64,000 nucleotides of DNA. It comes from Agelaius tricolor. Lineage: Eukaryota > Chordata > Aves > Passeriformes > Icteridae. The first letter of the stretch is position 1. Every line of letters begins with the position of its first letter. The notes under the pieces are model-generated. The model worked only from the letters and a program-made list of their open reading frames with translations. It was not told the origin of the DNA and ran no database searches. The stretch spans positions 32,122,501 to 32,186,500 of the forward strand of contig JALJCS010000006.1 in NCBI GenBank assembly GCA_023055355.1, written 5' to 3'. A program made the position numbers and the translations under genes. This document shows positions 62,556 to 64,000 of this stretch, in pieces.

Positions 62556-63056
62556 CTGAAAATGATCTAACGAAGAACCAGAAAGATGATGAAGAGACAG
62601 GAGCACCACTTCAGTGAGGAAAGGCTGAGCAAGCTGGCTCAGCCTGGAGTGGGGCTAAGTGAGGATCTTATAAATGTACACAAGTACCTGAAGTGAGGGT
62701 GCAAAGAGGATGGGGCTTCTTGGCTTTTTTTGGTGGTGCCCAGTGACAGGACCAGAGGCAAGGTCACAAACTGAAATACAGGAGGCTCTGTTTGAAATCA
62801 GGAAACATTTTTACTGATAACTGGTACAGGTTTCCCAGGAGATGGAGTTTCTACCCATGCAGATATTCAAAAGCCATCTTACGTGGTCCTGGGCAACTTG
62901 CTGTAGATGGCTGTAGCTGAGGAGGGGGGCTGGACCAGATAACCTAACCTAACCAGATAACCTAACCAGAGGTCCTTTTCAACCAGAGGCTGGACCAGAT
63001 CACATAACCAGAGGTCCCTTTAAACCTCAGCCATCCTGGGATTCTGTGATTCTTCA
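62556..63056 (+). mobile_element. CR1 LINE 3' fragment with internal duplication
   Basis: Forward CR1 3' end of about 500 bp. The ORF2 C-terminal part is recognisable though broken: EERLSKLAQPG, LINVHKYLK, then CKEDGASW and VVPSDRTRGK. The 3' region follows with GCAGATATTCAAAAGCC, GTCCTGGGCAACTTGCTGTAG and GGAGGGGGGCTGGACCAGAT. The tail ends in CATCCTGGGATTCTGTGATTCTTC. The usual single GGTTGGACCAGATGACC segment is expanded into a 60-bp duplication (62928-63026), described separately. The element is inactive. Confidence 0.95.
62928..63026 (+). repeat. 60-bp duplication inside a CR1 tail
   Basis: GGCTGGACCAGAT begins at 62928 and again at 62988, each followed by AACC or ACATAACC and CAGAGGTCC. 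Inside the first unit AGATAACCTAACC is itself partly repeated (18-bp period, 62937-62969). It is a nested local duplication confined to this CR1 copy. Confidence 0.9.
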
Positions 63057-64000
63057 CACATCTGAAGCCACAGGGATGACAAACAGTTATTGATCTGTGG
63101 CTGCAGCTTTCAACACTGGGTAGACCTTGTTTATCATGTGACCTATGAAAATGTTAAATAGCCCATGTTCCTAATTCTGAAACCCCACTTCCAGTTATCT
63201 AATATTTGGCTACCTTTCATCAACAAATTTGTTGATATTAACTTTCAAGTCCAGACAATTTTCACCATTTTGAGAGAACCTGTCATACACTAATATAAAT
63301 CAGGAATCAGCTTCACTCTTCATATACAAAATTATTTGATTAAATGATACAATTTGATCTTTATAAAACAACTGACAGTTTTTTAAATTTGAAGAACCAC
63401 ACTTAAATTTAAATTGTGCTCCCCCAAAATTAATATGGGAGAAAAAGTCACTGAAATATATGGTGAAATTTCCATTGACTTCAGAAGCAGTCAGGGGTTT
63501 TTACTTGCTTAAGGTAGAATCGCATCCATGTGGCACAACTCAAGAAGGAAATAAAAATGTGTGCACGCATCAAAAAGATCTGTTACAGTGATGAACACAC
63601 CTAATGCTTTCATAATTTTTGCCACAGAGGTAAGGAAGTCCAAAAGAAGCAAAATTACTTTCAGTATTGTATATTTTTTAGTAAATACTTTTGTAATAGT
63701 CTTTTAGTACAGTACAATTTGTTAGGCTTTATGATATGCAGTAAATTAATAAGGCCTACAAACTGATTTTTACTACTTTATATAGAAATATCCCAGCCAT
63801 CTTAATGCAATTGAGCAACTGTAAATTACTGTTAACAACTTCATGAAAGAGAAGGAAGTGGAAAAGTCACCTCCACATTGATGACTGTTTCCTATTCTTC
63901 CTTTGTGGCTTCTGTAAAGAAAAGCTTTCAAATAAAATAAAAAAATGAAATAAGGTGGAGAATAATGTGTTGGTAACCCTGTGTCACTACCAGGGCTACC
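63057..64000. other. Non-coding sequence, possible old CR1 remnant
   Basis: No gene is seen. At 63140-63260, ACCTATGAAAATGTTAAATAGCCC followed by CTAATTCTGAAACCCCACTTCCAGTTATCTAATATTTGGC resembles, in reverse orientation, the internal CR1/L3 segment usually seen as ATTAATAAAGATGTTGAACAG...GACCCCTGAGG...CCACTAG. The match is weak. A CATTGACTTCAG word at 63473-63484 recalls the old dispersed motif noted near 7555. Confidence 0.3.

Noticed and set aside
1..64000. CRISPR arrays, prokaryotic operons, prophage, rRNA genes
   Set aside because: None seen. Codon-dense ORFs, Shine-Dalgarno sites and regularly spaced repeats are absent, and the CR1/SINE content shows an avian nuclear origin.

Overview
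This window looks like a piece of bird nuclear genome, probably a songbird. It is AT-rich, with no operons, ribosome-binding sites or dense ORFs. It carries several decayed CR1-type LINE fragments whose 3' ends have the avian look (a conserved ~60-bp tail ending in ATTCTATGATT-like octamers). At 40139-40283 it has a SINE made of a tRNA-Ile-like head and a CR1-like tail. That architecture matches, from memory, the TguSINE1 type described in zebra finch, which is why I favour a passerine. No database search was possible.

I see no convincing protein-coding exon. All long ORFs are either CR1 reverse-transcriptase remnants or chance open frames without recognisable domains. The window is therefore best read as intergenic sequence (a gene desert) or the inside of a very large intron.

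Layout. 1-11 kb: unique DNA, a T/GGTT-rich low-complexity tract (~2.2 kb), a CR1 tail (2.6 kb, minus), a CR1 with part of ORF2 (5.05-5.74 kb, plus) and an 18-bp inverted repeat (7.55/7.75 kb). 11-18.4 kb: two CR1 3' ends joined tail to tail (11.07-11.53 kb), a MIR-like trace (14.7 kb), an A23 run (17.05 kb), a very old CR1/L3-like reverse-transcriptase remnant (17.76-18.15 kb, minus) and a CR1 tail (18.17-18.34 kb, minus). 18-40 kb: mostly unique DNA with a 42-bp duplication (23.75 kb), CATC and GATA microsatellites (24.2 and 28.5 kb), a CR1 tail (25.36-25.67 kb, plus) and homeodomain-site-rich sequence that resembles a conserved enhancer (38.1-38.6 kb). 40-64 kb: the tRNA-Ile SINE, a second enhancer-like block (48.2-48.5 kb), an alternating purine-pyrimidine tract (51.1 kb), a small ORF with one predicted membrane helix (52.3-52.5 kb), and a CR1 tail with an internal 60-bp duplication (62.56-63.06 kb).

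No new biological system is visible. The items most worth a second look are the enhancer-like blocks, the SINE with a 10-nt insertion in its B box, the tail-to-tail CR1 junction, the 18-bp inverted repeat and the small membrane ORF. Each can be tested by alignment to other bird genomes.
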